Shown here in pieces: positions 6,342 through 13,137 of a DNA stretch of 17,331 nt. The translations under genes and the position numbers were made by a program. Position 1 is the first letter of the stretch, and each line of letters starts with the position of its first letter. The notes under the pieces were generated by a model. That model worked only from the letters and a program-made list of their open reading frames with translations. It was not told where the DNA came from and searched no databases. The stretch is taken from positions 1 through 17,331 of the forward strand of contig JACDAO010000438.1 in assembly GCA_013695405.1 (NCBI GenBank). Reading direction: 5' to 3'. Source of the stretch: Acidobacteriota bacterium (lineage in GTDB: Bacteria; Acidobacteriota; Vicinamibacteria; Vicinamibacterales; Vicinamibacteraceae).

Positions 6342-7148
6342 TTACCCCTGCTGATGATCGTCCTCGCCAATCGCCGTGGTCCAGACCTCGAGCGCGTCCG
6401 GGGTCATGTGCGCGCGCACCAGTCGCGCATCGGCATACCCGAGCTGCGCGACGTCGGCCAGGTACTGCTCGCGCGACATCAGCGTGCCGTGGCAGACCCG
6501 CTGGCCGTCGGGGACGGCGGGGGGCGACAGGTCGCCGAGCACCTCGTCGAAGACCCACGCCGGCATCAGCCGGTCGGCATCCGAGTACGCGAACCGGAAC
6601 AGCAGCAGGTGGCTGGCCAGCACCAGGCGGTAGTCGCCGTAGCGGGCGATCAGTCGTGGCCAGTCGATGACGTGGCCTCGGGCTCGCAGCAGGTGGGTGA
6701 CGTCGGCGCCGTCATAGCGCTCGCGCTCCATCACGAACGACTTGGACCAGATCAGCTCCTCAATCGGCGTCAGCTTGACCGGGATCCCGTACAGGACCAC
6801 CTCGGCGGCGTGCGTGAACCAGTCGGCGTCGACGCGAGCCACGCCATTGCCGCTCGAAAATATGACGTCCATCGCCAGGTCCGGACTTTTGGCCTTGGCC
6901 AGCCAGTGCGGGAACGGAACGTGCGTCTCGAATCCAACGTCGTTGAGCGCCCGCAGCGTGCGGTCGAGGTCGTCGGGAGCGATGAACAGGTCGAGATCCT
7001 TGGTAGGCCTCACCACGGCGGTGTACTGCGTGAAGGCAAAGGTGCCGCCGACGAGGAACGGGACACGGTGCTCGTGCAGCGTCCGCAGCGCGGTGGCACA
7101 GGCGGCTTCGTGACTGTCGCCCGCCGTGGTGGAACTCGACTCGAACAT
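6342..7148 (-). CDS. Nucleotidyltransferase-fold protein of unknown function
   Basis: A 268-residue cytosolic protein. FLVGGTFAFTQYTAVVRPTKDLDLFI (from residue 31) shows the nucleotidyltransferase signature: a GG pair (34-35), then R47-T49-D51-D53, with a likely third metal-binding acid at D94 (AMDVIF). The mid-part LTPIEELIWSKSFVMERERYDGADVTHLL (126-154) is typical of DUF6036/AbiEii-like minimal nucleotidyltransferases, a group that includes toxin and resistance enzymes as well as uncharacterised proteins. The C-terminal third (155-268) has no motif I recognise. ATG 7148 lacks a clear ribosome site but is the last ATG before the conserved domain. The gene diverges from a phosphoesterase with only 26 bp between the starts. 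Substrate and role are unknown. Confidence 0.75.
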   Translation of the reverse strand: MFESSSTTAGDSHEAACATALRTLHEHRVPFLVGGTFAFTQYTAVVRPTKDLDLFIAPDDLDRTLRALNDVGFETHVPFPHWLAKAKSPDLAMDVIFSSGNGVARVDADWFTHAAEVVLYGIPVKLTPIEELIWSKSFVMERERYDGADVTHLLRARGHVIDWPRLIARYGDYRLVLASHLLLFRFAYSDADRLMPAWVFDEVLGDLSPPAVPDGQRVCHGTLMSREQYLADVAQLGYADARLVRAHMTPDALEVWTTAIGEDDHQQG

Positions 7149-7174
7149 CGTGGCAGTGAGGAAAGGCAAGGACA

Positions 7175-7948
7175 ATGCCAGAACTGAGCAGCCCGGCGCC
7201 GCGCGCCGCGTCCCAGCCGCGTCACGTCCGCGTGGCGGCGATGGGCGACATGCACGCGGGCCGGACCTGGTCACCGGCTGTCCAGCTGGCGTTCTCCCGC
7301 ATGCGGGAGGTCGCCGACGTGCTGGTGCTGTGCGGCGATCTCACCGACCGGGGCACCGAAGAGGAGGCCAGGCAGCTCGGGCGCGAGTTGTCGGCAGTGG
7401 GCGTGCCGATAGTCGCGGTTCTCGGCAACCACGACTTCGAGGCCGGACAGCCCGATCTCGTGGCGCGGATCCTCACCGACCACGGCGTCCAGATGCTCGA
7501 CGGGCAGGCGGTCGAGATCCAGGGCGTGGGCTTTGCCGGCGTCAAGGGCTTCGGCGGTGGGTTCGGGCGCGGCGCCCTTGGCCCATGGGGCGAGCCGGCA
7601 GTCAAGTCGTTCGTGCAGGAAGCGGTCGACGAGGCGCTCAAGCTGGAAACCGCACTGGCACGGCTGCGCACCCACCGCAAGGTGGCACTCCTGCACTACT
7701 CGCCGGTACGTGACACGGTCGAGAACGAGCCGCTCGAGATCTTCCCGTACCTCGGCTCCAGCCGCCTCGAGGAGCCGCTCAACCGGTATCCCGTCGACGT
7801 CGTGTTCCACGGCCACGCCCACGGCGGCTGCTTCGAAGGGCGGACCTCCACCGGGACGCCGGTGTTCAACGTCTCGGCCCCGCTGCTGTCACGGCGACAC
7901 CCTGACGCGCCGCCGGTGCACGTCATCGAGTTGAGCTGGGAGCCATAG
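7175..7948 (+). CDS. Calcineurin-like metallophosphoesterase
   Basis: A 257-residue two-metal phosphoesterase with the full set of family motifs: GDMH (24-27), GDLTDRG (54-60), GNHD (84-87), H174 in LLHYSP and GHAHGG (213-218). No signal peptide or membrane segment is seen, so it should act in the cytosol. Candidate substrates for this family range from cyclic nucleotides to phosphoproteins or lipid precursors; nothing in the sequence decides. A Gly-rich loop (KGFGGGFGRGALGPWG, about 124-139) sits between the metal motifs. ATG 7175 has AAAGG 8 nt upstream. It shares a 26-bp start-to-start region with the divergent nucleotidyltransferase-fold gene and ends at an AATTTCA octamer facing the methyltransferase gene. 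Confidence 0.92.
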   Translation: MPELSSPAPRAASQPRHVRVAAMGDMHAGRTWSPAVQLAFSRMREVADVLVLCGDLTDRGTEEEARQLGRELSAVGVPIVAVLGNHDFEAGQPDLVARILTDHGVQMLDGQAVEIQGVGFAGVKGFGGGFGRGALGPWGEPAVKSFVQEAVDEALKLETALARLRTHRKVALLHYSPVRDTVENEPLEIFPYLGSSRLEEPLNRYPVDVVFHGHAHGGCFEGRTSTGTPVFNVSAPLLSRRHPDAPPVHVIELSWEP

Positions 7949-7956
7949 AATTTCAG
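7949..7956. repeat. Single AATTTCAG octamer at a second convergent junction
   Basis: AATTTCAG follows directly on the TAG of the phosphoesterase gene and overlaps the stop (7953-7955) of the convergent methyltransferase gene. It is identical to the middle unit of the array at 4524-4547 and in the same context. Confidence 0.7.
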
Positions 7957-8756
7957 ACTCGCCCCACCATCACCAGCGCGCGCGAGGTGCTCGAGAGCTT
8001 CTCGAAGCGGTAGCCGCCGTAGCAGCTTTCGACAGCGAAGCCGGTGTGCAGGAACAGCAACTGGAGCTCACGGGGAAAGAAGACGTGGCTCTCGAAGTCG
8101 CTGACGTAGCGGCGCGCCTGCTCGTCGCGGTCGGTGACCTCGAAGCGGTCGTACAGGAAGTGGACATGTGCCCGCTGCCGGTGCGCCTCATAGCGCGTCG
8201 TCTTGTACCGAATCAGCCGATGCGCCCCATCGTCAGTCTCCTGGTCGATGTCCAATTCGACCAGCGCCCGCGGCGGCGACGCCATCGAGTCGGCGTAGGC
8301 CTGCAGATTCGGCATCGAGAGATCGACCACGAATCGGCCGCCGGGCTTGAGGTTGGCCCGGGCTCGGGTCCAGACCGCCAGTTGGTCCTCGAGCTCGAGC
8401 ACGTGGGCCAGGGTCGAGCAGGGCACGACGATCAAGTCGACCGGCGCAGGCACCGCGTAGTTCCGGATGTCGCCTTGCAGCAGCTGGACGCGCGACCGAC
8501 AGCCAGCTGGCAGTTCCTCGATCTTGGCGCGCGCCTGCCCGAGCATCTCCTCCGAGAGGTCGACGCCGGTCACCCGGAGGTCCAGACGCTCGGCCAATGC
8601 GGCCAGTGGCTGCGTGATCCGCCCGCTGCCGCAGCCGAGTTCGACGATGTCGTGGGCGTCGAGGCGCTGCACGAGCCGGCGATAGAAGTCGATGTCCTCC
8701 TCGCCGCTGCCGTGCTCGAGGTCGTATTCCTCGGGGCGCGAGTAAATTGTGGCCAT
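7953..8756 (-). CDS. Class I SAM-dependent methyltransferase
   Basis: A 267-residue Rossmann-fold methyltransferase. Motif I is VELGCGSGRI (38-47), followed by the adenosine-ribose acidic loop VTGVDLSEEML (62-72), QGDIRNY (motif II region), LIVVPCSTLAHVLE and LKPGGRFVVDL (motif III region). The C-terminal half includes ARRYVSDFESHVFFPRELQLLFLHTGF, typical of small-molecule methyltransferases that carry a lid. The acceptor cannot be inferred. ATG 8756 was chosen because MATIYSRPEEYD is a typical family start; a TTG 12 nt upstream is less likely and no ribosome site is seen. It diverges from a flavoprotein-like gene across a 121-bp gap and converges on the phosphoesterase. Confidence 0.88.
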   Translation of the reverse strand: MATIYSRPEEYDLEHGSGEEDIDFYRRLVQRLDAHDIVELGCGSGRITQPLAALAERLDLRVTGVDLSEEMLGQARAKIEELPAGCRSRVQLLQGDIRNYAVPAPVDLIVVPCSTLAHVLELEDQLAVWTRARANLKPGGRFVVDLSMPNLQAYADSMASPPRALVELDIDQETDDGAHRLIRYKTTRYEAHRQRAHVHFLYDRFEVTDRDEQARRYVSDFESHVFFPRELQLLFLHTGFAVESCYGGYRFEKLSSTSRALVMVGRV

Positions 8757-8827
8757 GAGGGCCAACAAGCAATCGCGATGCCCGGCGATGAACGGTATCG
8801 CGCTTGCAGGATTTCCAGCGGGTCCAG

Positions 8828-8861
8828 CGGACCGAACAGGTCGGATGGCCCGACCGGTCCG
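8828..8861 (+). other. Two-tier hairpin in the leader of the PNPOx-like gene
   Basis: CGGACC (8828-8833) pairs with GGTCCG (8856-8861), and inside it GGTCGG (8839-8844) pairs with CCGACC (8850-8855) around an ATGGC loop. It ends 6 nt before the ribosome site. A second GGTCC at 8821-8825 could pair instead with GGACC at 8829-8833, so two exclusive structures are possible. Confidence 0.4.
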
Positions 8862-8866
8862 ATGGC

Positions 8867-8874
8867 GAGGAGGG
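8867..8874 (+). promoter_or_regulatory. Ribosome binding site deciding the GTG start at 8878
   Basis: GAGGAGGG contains a full AGGAGG core (8868-8873) 4 nt before GTG. This selects 8878 over in-frame starts further upstream, which would overlap the divergent methyltransferase gene. Confidence 0.75.
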
Positions 8875-8877
8875 CAC

Positions 8878-9369
8878 GTGAGTCAGCGCGAAAAGATCTT
8901 CGAGATGCTGAAGGGGTTCGACACCGTCATGCTCGTCACGGTGACCGGCGACGGCCGCGTCGAGAGCCGCCCGATGCAGGTCGCCGACATCGACGACCGC
9001 ACCGGCAACCTGTACTTCTTCACCGGCCGCGACTCGCGCAAGGTCGACGAGGTGATGGAGAACGAACAGGTCGCCGTGGTCTGTCAGGACGAGCGGACGC
9101 AGTATTTGTCGATTTCCGGGGTCGGCCTCGTTGTCCACGACCCGACCCGGGCCCGCGAGTTGTGGAAGGAGCCGTACCGGGTCTGGTTCCCGGACGGGCC
9201 CGACGACCCGACCCTGCGCCTGTTCGTGGTCGAGCCGCGCCTGGCCGAATACTGGGACCAGCGCGGCACCAACAAGCTCGAGTACATATTCGAGGCAGCG
9301 AAGGCTTACGTCTCCGGCGACCGTCCGAAGATCGACGAGGGCGATCAGCACGGGCGCGTGCCGCTGTAA
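8878..9369 (+). CDS. Pyridoxamine 5'-phosphate oxidase-like flavoprotein (general stress protein 26 type)
   Basis: A 163-residue split-barrel protein that probably binds FMN or a related flavin. It shows the general stress protein 26-like pattern: LKGFDTVMLVTVTGDGRVESRPMQVADIDD at the start, then LYFFTGRDSRKVDEVMENEQVAVVCQD, and a C-terminal WKEPYRVWFPDGPDDPTLRLFVVEP with LAEYWDQ. These proteins are often encoded in stress-response settings, but the reaction is generally unknown; it is not PdxH itself, being shorter and lacking its C-terminal signature. The GTG start is set by a strong AGGAGG site. A stable two-part hairpin lies in the leader. It ends 55 bp before the convergent amidohydrolase gene, and that gap shows nothing notable. 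Confidence 0.87.
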   Translation: MSQREKIFEMLKGFDTVMLVTVTGDGRVESRPMQVADIDDRTGNLYFFTGRDSRKVDEVMENEQVAVVCQDERTQYLSISGVGLVVHDPTRARELWKEPYRVWFPDGPDDPTLRLFVVEPRLAEYWDQRGTNKLEYIFEAAKAYVSGDRPKIDEGDQHGRVPL

Positions 9370-9424
9370 CGATCGCGGCTGTCCCAGCTCGAGGCGATGC
9401 GTTCGACCGTGCCTACGCACCGCC

Positions 9425-10795
9425 TCAGAGACCGGCTGGCGCCAGCCGGTCGAAGACCCGCGCGGCATTGTCGTGCAGGAGCGCGCGCCCGATCTCCAGG
9501 GCGCGCGCCTCCGTGAAGGCGCTCGCCCGCACCCGCGCCGCCAGCGTCGCGGCGATGTTGCGCCGCGCCATCACCAGATGCGCATACGACAACTCCGGAT
9601 ACCGGTAGTCGCCCCCGAACCCGAAGATCTTGTTGATCGGCACCAGATCGATCAGCTCGGCGAGCACCCGTCGGGCGATCAGCGGCGACACCACGTGCAT
9701 CCAGCAGAAGTCGAGGCAGACGTTGCGGAAGGTCTTGGCGATCACCGCGGCTTCGTGGTGGTACGGGTAGCCGATGTGGAACAGGTCGAAGGTGACCGAC
9801 GGGTAACGGAAGAACAGGTTGGTGAGATCGGTCGGTCGCGAGTGGGCGACGAAGTTGCCGTTGCCGGCGTGCAGGCCGGTGTGCACCTGCACCGGCAGCC
9901 GGTGCGCCTCGGCCAGTTGCACCAGGTGGTGGAACATGTGGTCGGCGAGCGCCTTGTAGGGCCGCGACTCGACACGGCGGAAGCCCTGGCCAGGTGGCGT
10001 CTCGTCGCGCATCACTCGATCGAACGCCCGTTGCGCGTCCCCCTCGGTCACCTCATCGAAGGCCAGCGAACGGTCGTACGCAAGCGTGGTCTTGATTGCC
10101 ACCAGACCCAGGGCGAGCGCGGCTTCGACCTGGGCGGCGAGCGCCCGCTCGAGGTCGGCGACGCTGGCGATGGCGTGGCCCGCCTGCGATTCGAGCCGGC
10201 CGACGCCGGCCCTGGTGATCGGCGAGACGAACGCGTCGAATTTGCGGACCAGCGCGAAAATGGCCGGGTCGACCGCGGTGGGCCGGGGCTGCCAGTACTC
10301 GTCGTTCAGGCAGACGCGGAGGTTGGCCCGTCGGAGCAGGACGTCCCGGTACAGTCCGGGCCGGTTGGCGGCGGCGATGCGGGCATTGAGGCCGTCCAGC
10401 GACGAGCTCGATAGCTCATCCACCCCGTAGATGTCGGCCAGCGCAATCCGCAGTGCCTGGCCGTAGCCGGTGTGCTGCGCAGCCCGCCAGAAGGGTTCGA
10501 AGCGCCGCCATCTGTCGCCCGTCGCGGCCTTGGGGTCCTCGATCACGCGGCGGTCCGCGTCGTCGAGGCCGGCCGACGTCAGGTCGTCGAGCGCGTAGTG
10601 GCTAGCCAGGGTGAACACATCGACCGGCGCCGCGACCCGCTCGACCTCCGGCAGGATGTGCTCGTGAGTGTCGATCGCCCTCACCGCAGCCAGCGCGGTG
10701 GACAGGTCCGCCTCCAGCCCTCCGGCCGGCGCCTGTGGCGCCATCCCCAGCAGCGGTGTCCCGAGCGGCAACGCGAGCAGCGTGCGTCTGTCCAT
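9425..10795 (-). CDS. Amidohydrolase-superfamily metal-dependent hydrolase, possibly exported
   Basis: A 456-residue TIM-barrel amidohydrolase-like protein. The N-terminus MDRRTLLALPLG has an RR pair and a short hydrophobic stretch, compatible with a Tat signal. Metal-site candidates are H44 and H46 in IDTHEH, K235 in IKTTLAY, H305 in QVHTGLH, H340 in FHIGYPYHH and D396 in FGGDYRYPE, the usual order for this superfamily. The spread-out arrangement recalls the Amidohydro_2/uronate-isomerase-like branch rather than simple ureases or deacylases. The substrate is unknown. ATG 10795 has no ribosome site, but minus-strand TAGCAT ends 7 nt upstream, which could be a -10 for a leaderless message. It diverges from the PRTase-kinase-like gene across a heptamer repeat. 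Confidence 0.85.
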   Translation of the reverse strand: MDRRTLLALPLGTPLLGMAPQAPAGGLEADLSTALAAVRAIDTHEHILPEVERVAAPVDVFTLASHYALDDLTSAGLDDADRRVIEDPKAATGDRWRRFEPFWRAAQHTGYGQALRIALADIYGVDELSSSSLDGLNARIAAANRPGLYRDVLLRRANLRVCLNDEYWQPRPTAVDPAIFALVRKFDAFVSPITRAGVGRLESQAGHAIASVADLERALAAQVEAALALGLVAIKTTLAYDRSLAFDEVTEGDAQRAFDRVMRDETPPGQGFRRVESRPYKALADHMFHHLVQLAEAHRLPVQVHTGLHAGNGNFVAHSRPTDLTNLFFRYPSVTFDLFHIGYPYHHEAAVIAKTFRNVCLDFCWMHVVSPLIARRVLAELIDLVPINKIFGFGGDYRYPELSYAHLVMARRNIAATLAARVRASAFTEARALEIGRALLHDNAARVFDRLAPAGL

Positions 10796-10808
10796 GTCGC
10801 GGATGCTA

Positions 10809-10850
10809 CGACAGCCGACAGCGGATGGCCGACAGCCGACGCCGCGACGG
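10809..10850. repeat. Heptamer repeat block (CGACAGC) between divergent genes
   Basis: Six consecutive 7-bp units: CGACAGC, CGACAGC, GGATGGC, CGACAGC, CGACGCC, GCGACGG. Three are identical and the period is kept across the degenerate ones. The block lies 14 bp upstream of the amidohydrolase start, in the 101-bp divergent gap. Confidence 0.6.
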
Positions 10851-10896
10851 CCGACCTTGGTCGCTCGGCCTGTCGCTTGCAGGCGGACTGGCGCCT

Positions 10897-12573
10897 ATGA
10901 TCGTCTACCGCACCGCTGGCCGACTGGTCGACCCGGCACTCGAACTCTCGAGGTGTCTGGCGCCGACGGCGACCGGGCTGGACGCGCAACTGGGCCGTTT
11001 GTTGACGGTCGGCGCGGTCGAGTGCGCGATCACCGATCATGCGGCGCCCCAGGTCGACGGCCTGGACCCCCGCGTGCACATCCTTGCCTCGGCGACACGG
11101 GCGGCCGCGCGGGTGCTGCTCGAAGTGGCAATCGACGGGGTCGCCGCCTCGGCCAGCGAACGCCATGCGCAACGAGCGTTGGCGGCGTGCCTGACCCTGT
11201 CGCTGCCCGGGACCACCGAGTTGCGCAGCCCGGCCGGGTTCGCGTACGACGGCCTGCACCCCCTGTCCTACGACGCAGCCGTCCGCCAATGCCTGGCGCA
11301 GTATCGACCGGACCGCGTGCTGGTGATCGGCCTGCGGACCATCGGCGCGACCCTCGCCGGACTGGTCGCGGCCCGCTGTGATCGCGAGGGAATTCCGGCT
11401 GCCAGCCTGACGCTGCGGCCCCGCGGTGAGCCGATGGCCCGCACCGTTCTCGTCGACGCCGACTGGTGCGCCGCGGTCGCCGGCGAGCGGGGCGCGCTGT
11501 GCCTCGTGGTCGACGAGGGGCCAGGCCCGAGCGGGTCGTCGCTGGTGGCGGCCGCCGATCTGGTCGAGCGCCTCGGACACCCGGCCGAGCGCATCGTGAC
11601 GCTGTGCAGTCACGACCCGGAGCCGGAGACCCTGCGGTCGATGCACGCGCAGACACACTGGCACCGGCGCCCGCGCCTCGTCGCGCTGCCGCATCTCGCG
11701 CCGTTCGATGAGGACTGGTCCAGCGGCCGATGGCGGTCGATTCGGTGCGCAGGGCCGGCGGCGTGGCCCGCCGTGTACGCGCGGCACGAACGACCCAAAG
11801 GCGTGTCGGCCTCGGCACCGGGCGTCCTGCAGAAGTTCGTGGGCATGGCGGCCTGGGGCCAGCCCGCGGTCCGGCGCGCCGAGGCCTTGGCCGACGCCGG
11901 GTTCTCGCCGCCGACCTCGGTGGTGGGGAACGGCTACGTCTGCACGCCGCTGCTACAGGCCGAGCAGCCCCCGTCGCGGCGCGGCAACGCCAGGCTGCTC
12001 GCGACGCTCGCGCGCTACCTGCCGTTCCGGCGGGGCGCCTTTGGCACCGGCGAACGCGCCGATGTCGACGGCCTGCTGACCTTGCTGCGGAGCAACGTGC
12101 GGGAGTTGTGGGGATCGCGCTACGACGCGGCGCTGTCGACTGCCGAGCGCGTGGCCGCCCAGACGCCACCGCAGCCTGCCACGATCGTCGACGGCCGCCT
12201 GCAGCCGTGGGAGTGGGTGGCCACACGTGACGGCCTGCTCAAGGTGGACGCGGTCGAGCACGGCGACGACCACTTTCAGCCCGGTCCGCAGGACTGCGCC
12301 TGGGACGTCGCGGGTGCGCTGTCCGAGTTCGCCTGGACTGCCGCCGAACGCGCCGAGTTGATCGCCACGCTGACCGCCGCGCTGCGCGACCCCGGATTGC
12401 CGCAGCGGCTGCCCTGGATGGTACCCGCCTATCTGGCGACGCGCGTCGGCTTTGCGAGCATGGCCCGCGAGGCGCTTGCCGACAGCGACGACGGCCGCCG
12501 CTTCGCGCGTCAGCAGCGACGCTATGCGCGGCAACTGGCTGCGGCGCTCGAGGCGGTGCCGACCGGGCACTGA
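10897..12573 (+). CDS. Uncharacterised protein with PRTase-like core and kinase-like C-terminal part
   Basis: A 558-residue soluble protein that I cannot name. Residues about 112-128 (PAGFAYDGLHPLSYDAA) lead into a phosphoribosyltransferase-like fold: RVLVIGLRTIGATLAGLVA (140-158), then RPRGEPM (174-180), VDADW (186-190), and CLVVDEGPGPSGSSL (202-216), which sits where PRTases carry their PRPP-binding loop. The second half resembles an aminoglycoside-phosphotransferase-type kinase: VLQKFVGMAAWGQPAVRRAEALADAGF as a possible N-lobe, GYVCTPLL as a hinge, and LKVDAVEHGDDHF with D466, D470 in QDCAWDVAGAL like a metal-binding loop. The catalytic HxD of true kinases is not evident. ATG 10897 has GGCGGA 9 nt upstream; ATG 10825 would begin inside a repeat. 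Function and substrate are unknown. Confidence 0.75.
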   Translation: MIVYRTAGRLVDPALELSRCLAPTATGLDAQLGRLLTVGAVECAITDHAAPQVDGLDPRVHILASATRAAARVLLEVAIDGVAASASERHAQRALAACLTLSLPGTTELRSPAGFAYDGLHPLSYDAAVRQCLAQYRPDRVLVIGLRTIGATLAGLVAARCDREGIPAASLTLRPRGEPMARTVLVDADWCAAVAGERGALCLVVDEGPGPSGSSLVAAADLVERLGHPAERIVTLCSHDPEPETLRSMHAQTHWHRRPRLVALPHLAPFDEDWSSGRWRSIRCAGPAAWPAVYARHERPKGVSASAPGVLQKFVGMAAWGQPAVRRAEALADAGFSPPTSVVGNGYVCTPLLQAEQPPSRRGNARLLATLARYLPFRRGAFGTGERADVDGLLTLLRSNVRELWGSRYDAALSTAERVAAQTPPQPATIVDGRLQPWEWVATRDGLLKVDAVEHGDDHFQPGPQDCAWDVAGALSEFAWTAAERAELIATLTAALRDPGLPQRLPWMVPAYLATRVGFASMAREALADSDDGRRFARQQRRYARQLAAALEAVPTGH

Positions 12574-12583
12574 CGCGCCCGCG

Positions 12584-12662
12584 CCCGCATCACGCGTAGA
12601 CCCGCATCACGCGGTAGGCGCCGGACTTGGTAGACCCGCATCACGCGTAGGCGCCGGACTTG
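12584..12662. repeat. Direct repeat cluster: CCCGCATCACGCG with TAGGCGCCGGACTTG
   Basis: CCCGCATCACGCG occurs three times (12584, 12601, 12635). The second and third copies are followed by TAGGCGCCGGACTTG (12615-12629 and 12648-12662). TAGA joins the units. The cluster fills the gap between the convergent PRTase-kinase-like and response-regulator genes and looks like a locally duplicated intergenic element. Confidence 0.75.
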
Positions 12663-12671
12663 TCCGGCGCC
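12650..12671. terminator. Perfect 10-bp palindrome between convergent genes
   Basis: GGCGCCGGAC (12650-12659) and GTCCGGCGCC (12662-12671) are perfectly complementary around a TT centre; folding would open the inner pair(s). It completes the last copy of the direct repeat. It could act as a two-way transcription barrier or be a REP-like element; no T tract follows on either strand. Confidence 0.5.
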
Positions 12672-12696
12672 CTGGCTCGAGGGGTGCCCGATACGC

Positions 12697-13107
12697 TCAG
12701 GACCGCAGCGTCGATTCGTGGAGCACCCGCGCCAATTCGGCGGCGAGCGTCTGCGGCAGGCAGGGCTTGGTGACGAACGCATCGCAGCCGGCGCCACGCG
12801 CTCGCTGTTCTTCGCCGTTGAGGGCGTGGGCGGTGAGCGCGATGATCGGGATCTCCGCGGTCCGCGCGTCGCGCTTCAACATGCGGGCCAGTTCCCAGCC
12901 GTCGATTCCCGGCAGCGACAAATCCATCAGGATGATGTCGGGCACCAGCGTCACCGCCTTGTCGAGGGCGACATGCCCGTCGGCGGCTTCTTCCACACGA
13001 TAGCCTTGCCGTGTCAGATAGAACCCGTACATCTCCCGCGCATCCTCGTAGTCGTCGATCAGGAGCACGAGCGGCGTTGGCGCGGGCGGTGAAGGGTGAT
13101 CAGGCAT
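12697..13107 (-). CDS. Single-domain response regulator (CheY-like receiver)
   Basis: A 136-residue receiver domain without an output domain. The acidic pair D18-D19 (LLIDDYED), the phospho-acceptor D62 (ILMDLSLPGIDG), T92 (IALTAHA) and K114 (VTKPC) are all in place, so it should be phosphorylatable. The missing DNA-binding part suggests signalling by protein contact or a phosphorelay step. No histidine kinase lies in the window. It starts 30 bp after the modC stop on the same strand and may be transcribed with modABC. No strong ribosome site is visible. Four cysteine-free motifs apart, C108 and C116 near the end are unremarkable. Confidence 0.92.
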   Translation of the reverse strand: MPDHPSPPAPTPLVLLIDDYEDAREMYGFYLTRQGYRVEEAADGHVALDKAVTLVPDIILMDLSLPGIDGWELARMLKRDARTAEIPIIALTAHALNGEEQRARGAGCDAFVTKPCLPQTLAAELARVLHESTLRS

Positions 13108-13137
13108 GCACGGTCGGTGAGGGAACCCGCCGTCGCA

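Noticed and set aside
8046..9608. Long plus-strand open frame across the methyltransferase and the PNPOx-like gene
   Set aside because: It is antisense to the methyltransferase motifs and out of frame with the flavoprotein gene; no recognisable domain.
9131..10414. Plus-strand open frame opposite the amidohydrolase gene
   Set aside because: The minus strand holds an intact amidohydrolase with signal sequence and ordered metal ligands; this frame is a low-complexity mirror.
10825..10896. Earlier start (ATG 10825) for the PRTase-kinase-like protein
   Set aside because: It begins inside the heptamer repeat and adds a low-complexity Arg-rich segment; ATG 10897 has a better-spaced purine-rich site and a typical hydrophobic first strand.
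10681..11787. Minus-strand open frame opposite the PRTase-kinase-like gene
   Set aside because: No conserved motif; the plus strand shows ordered fold-like motifs and continues as one frame to 12573.
12584..12671. CRISPR array
   Set aside because: Copies are spaced by 4 to about 20 bp with no unique spacers of even length, and no cas genes are present.
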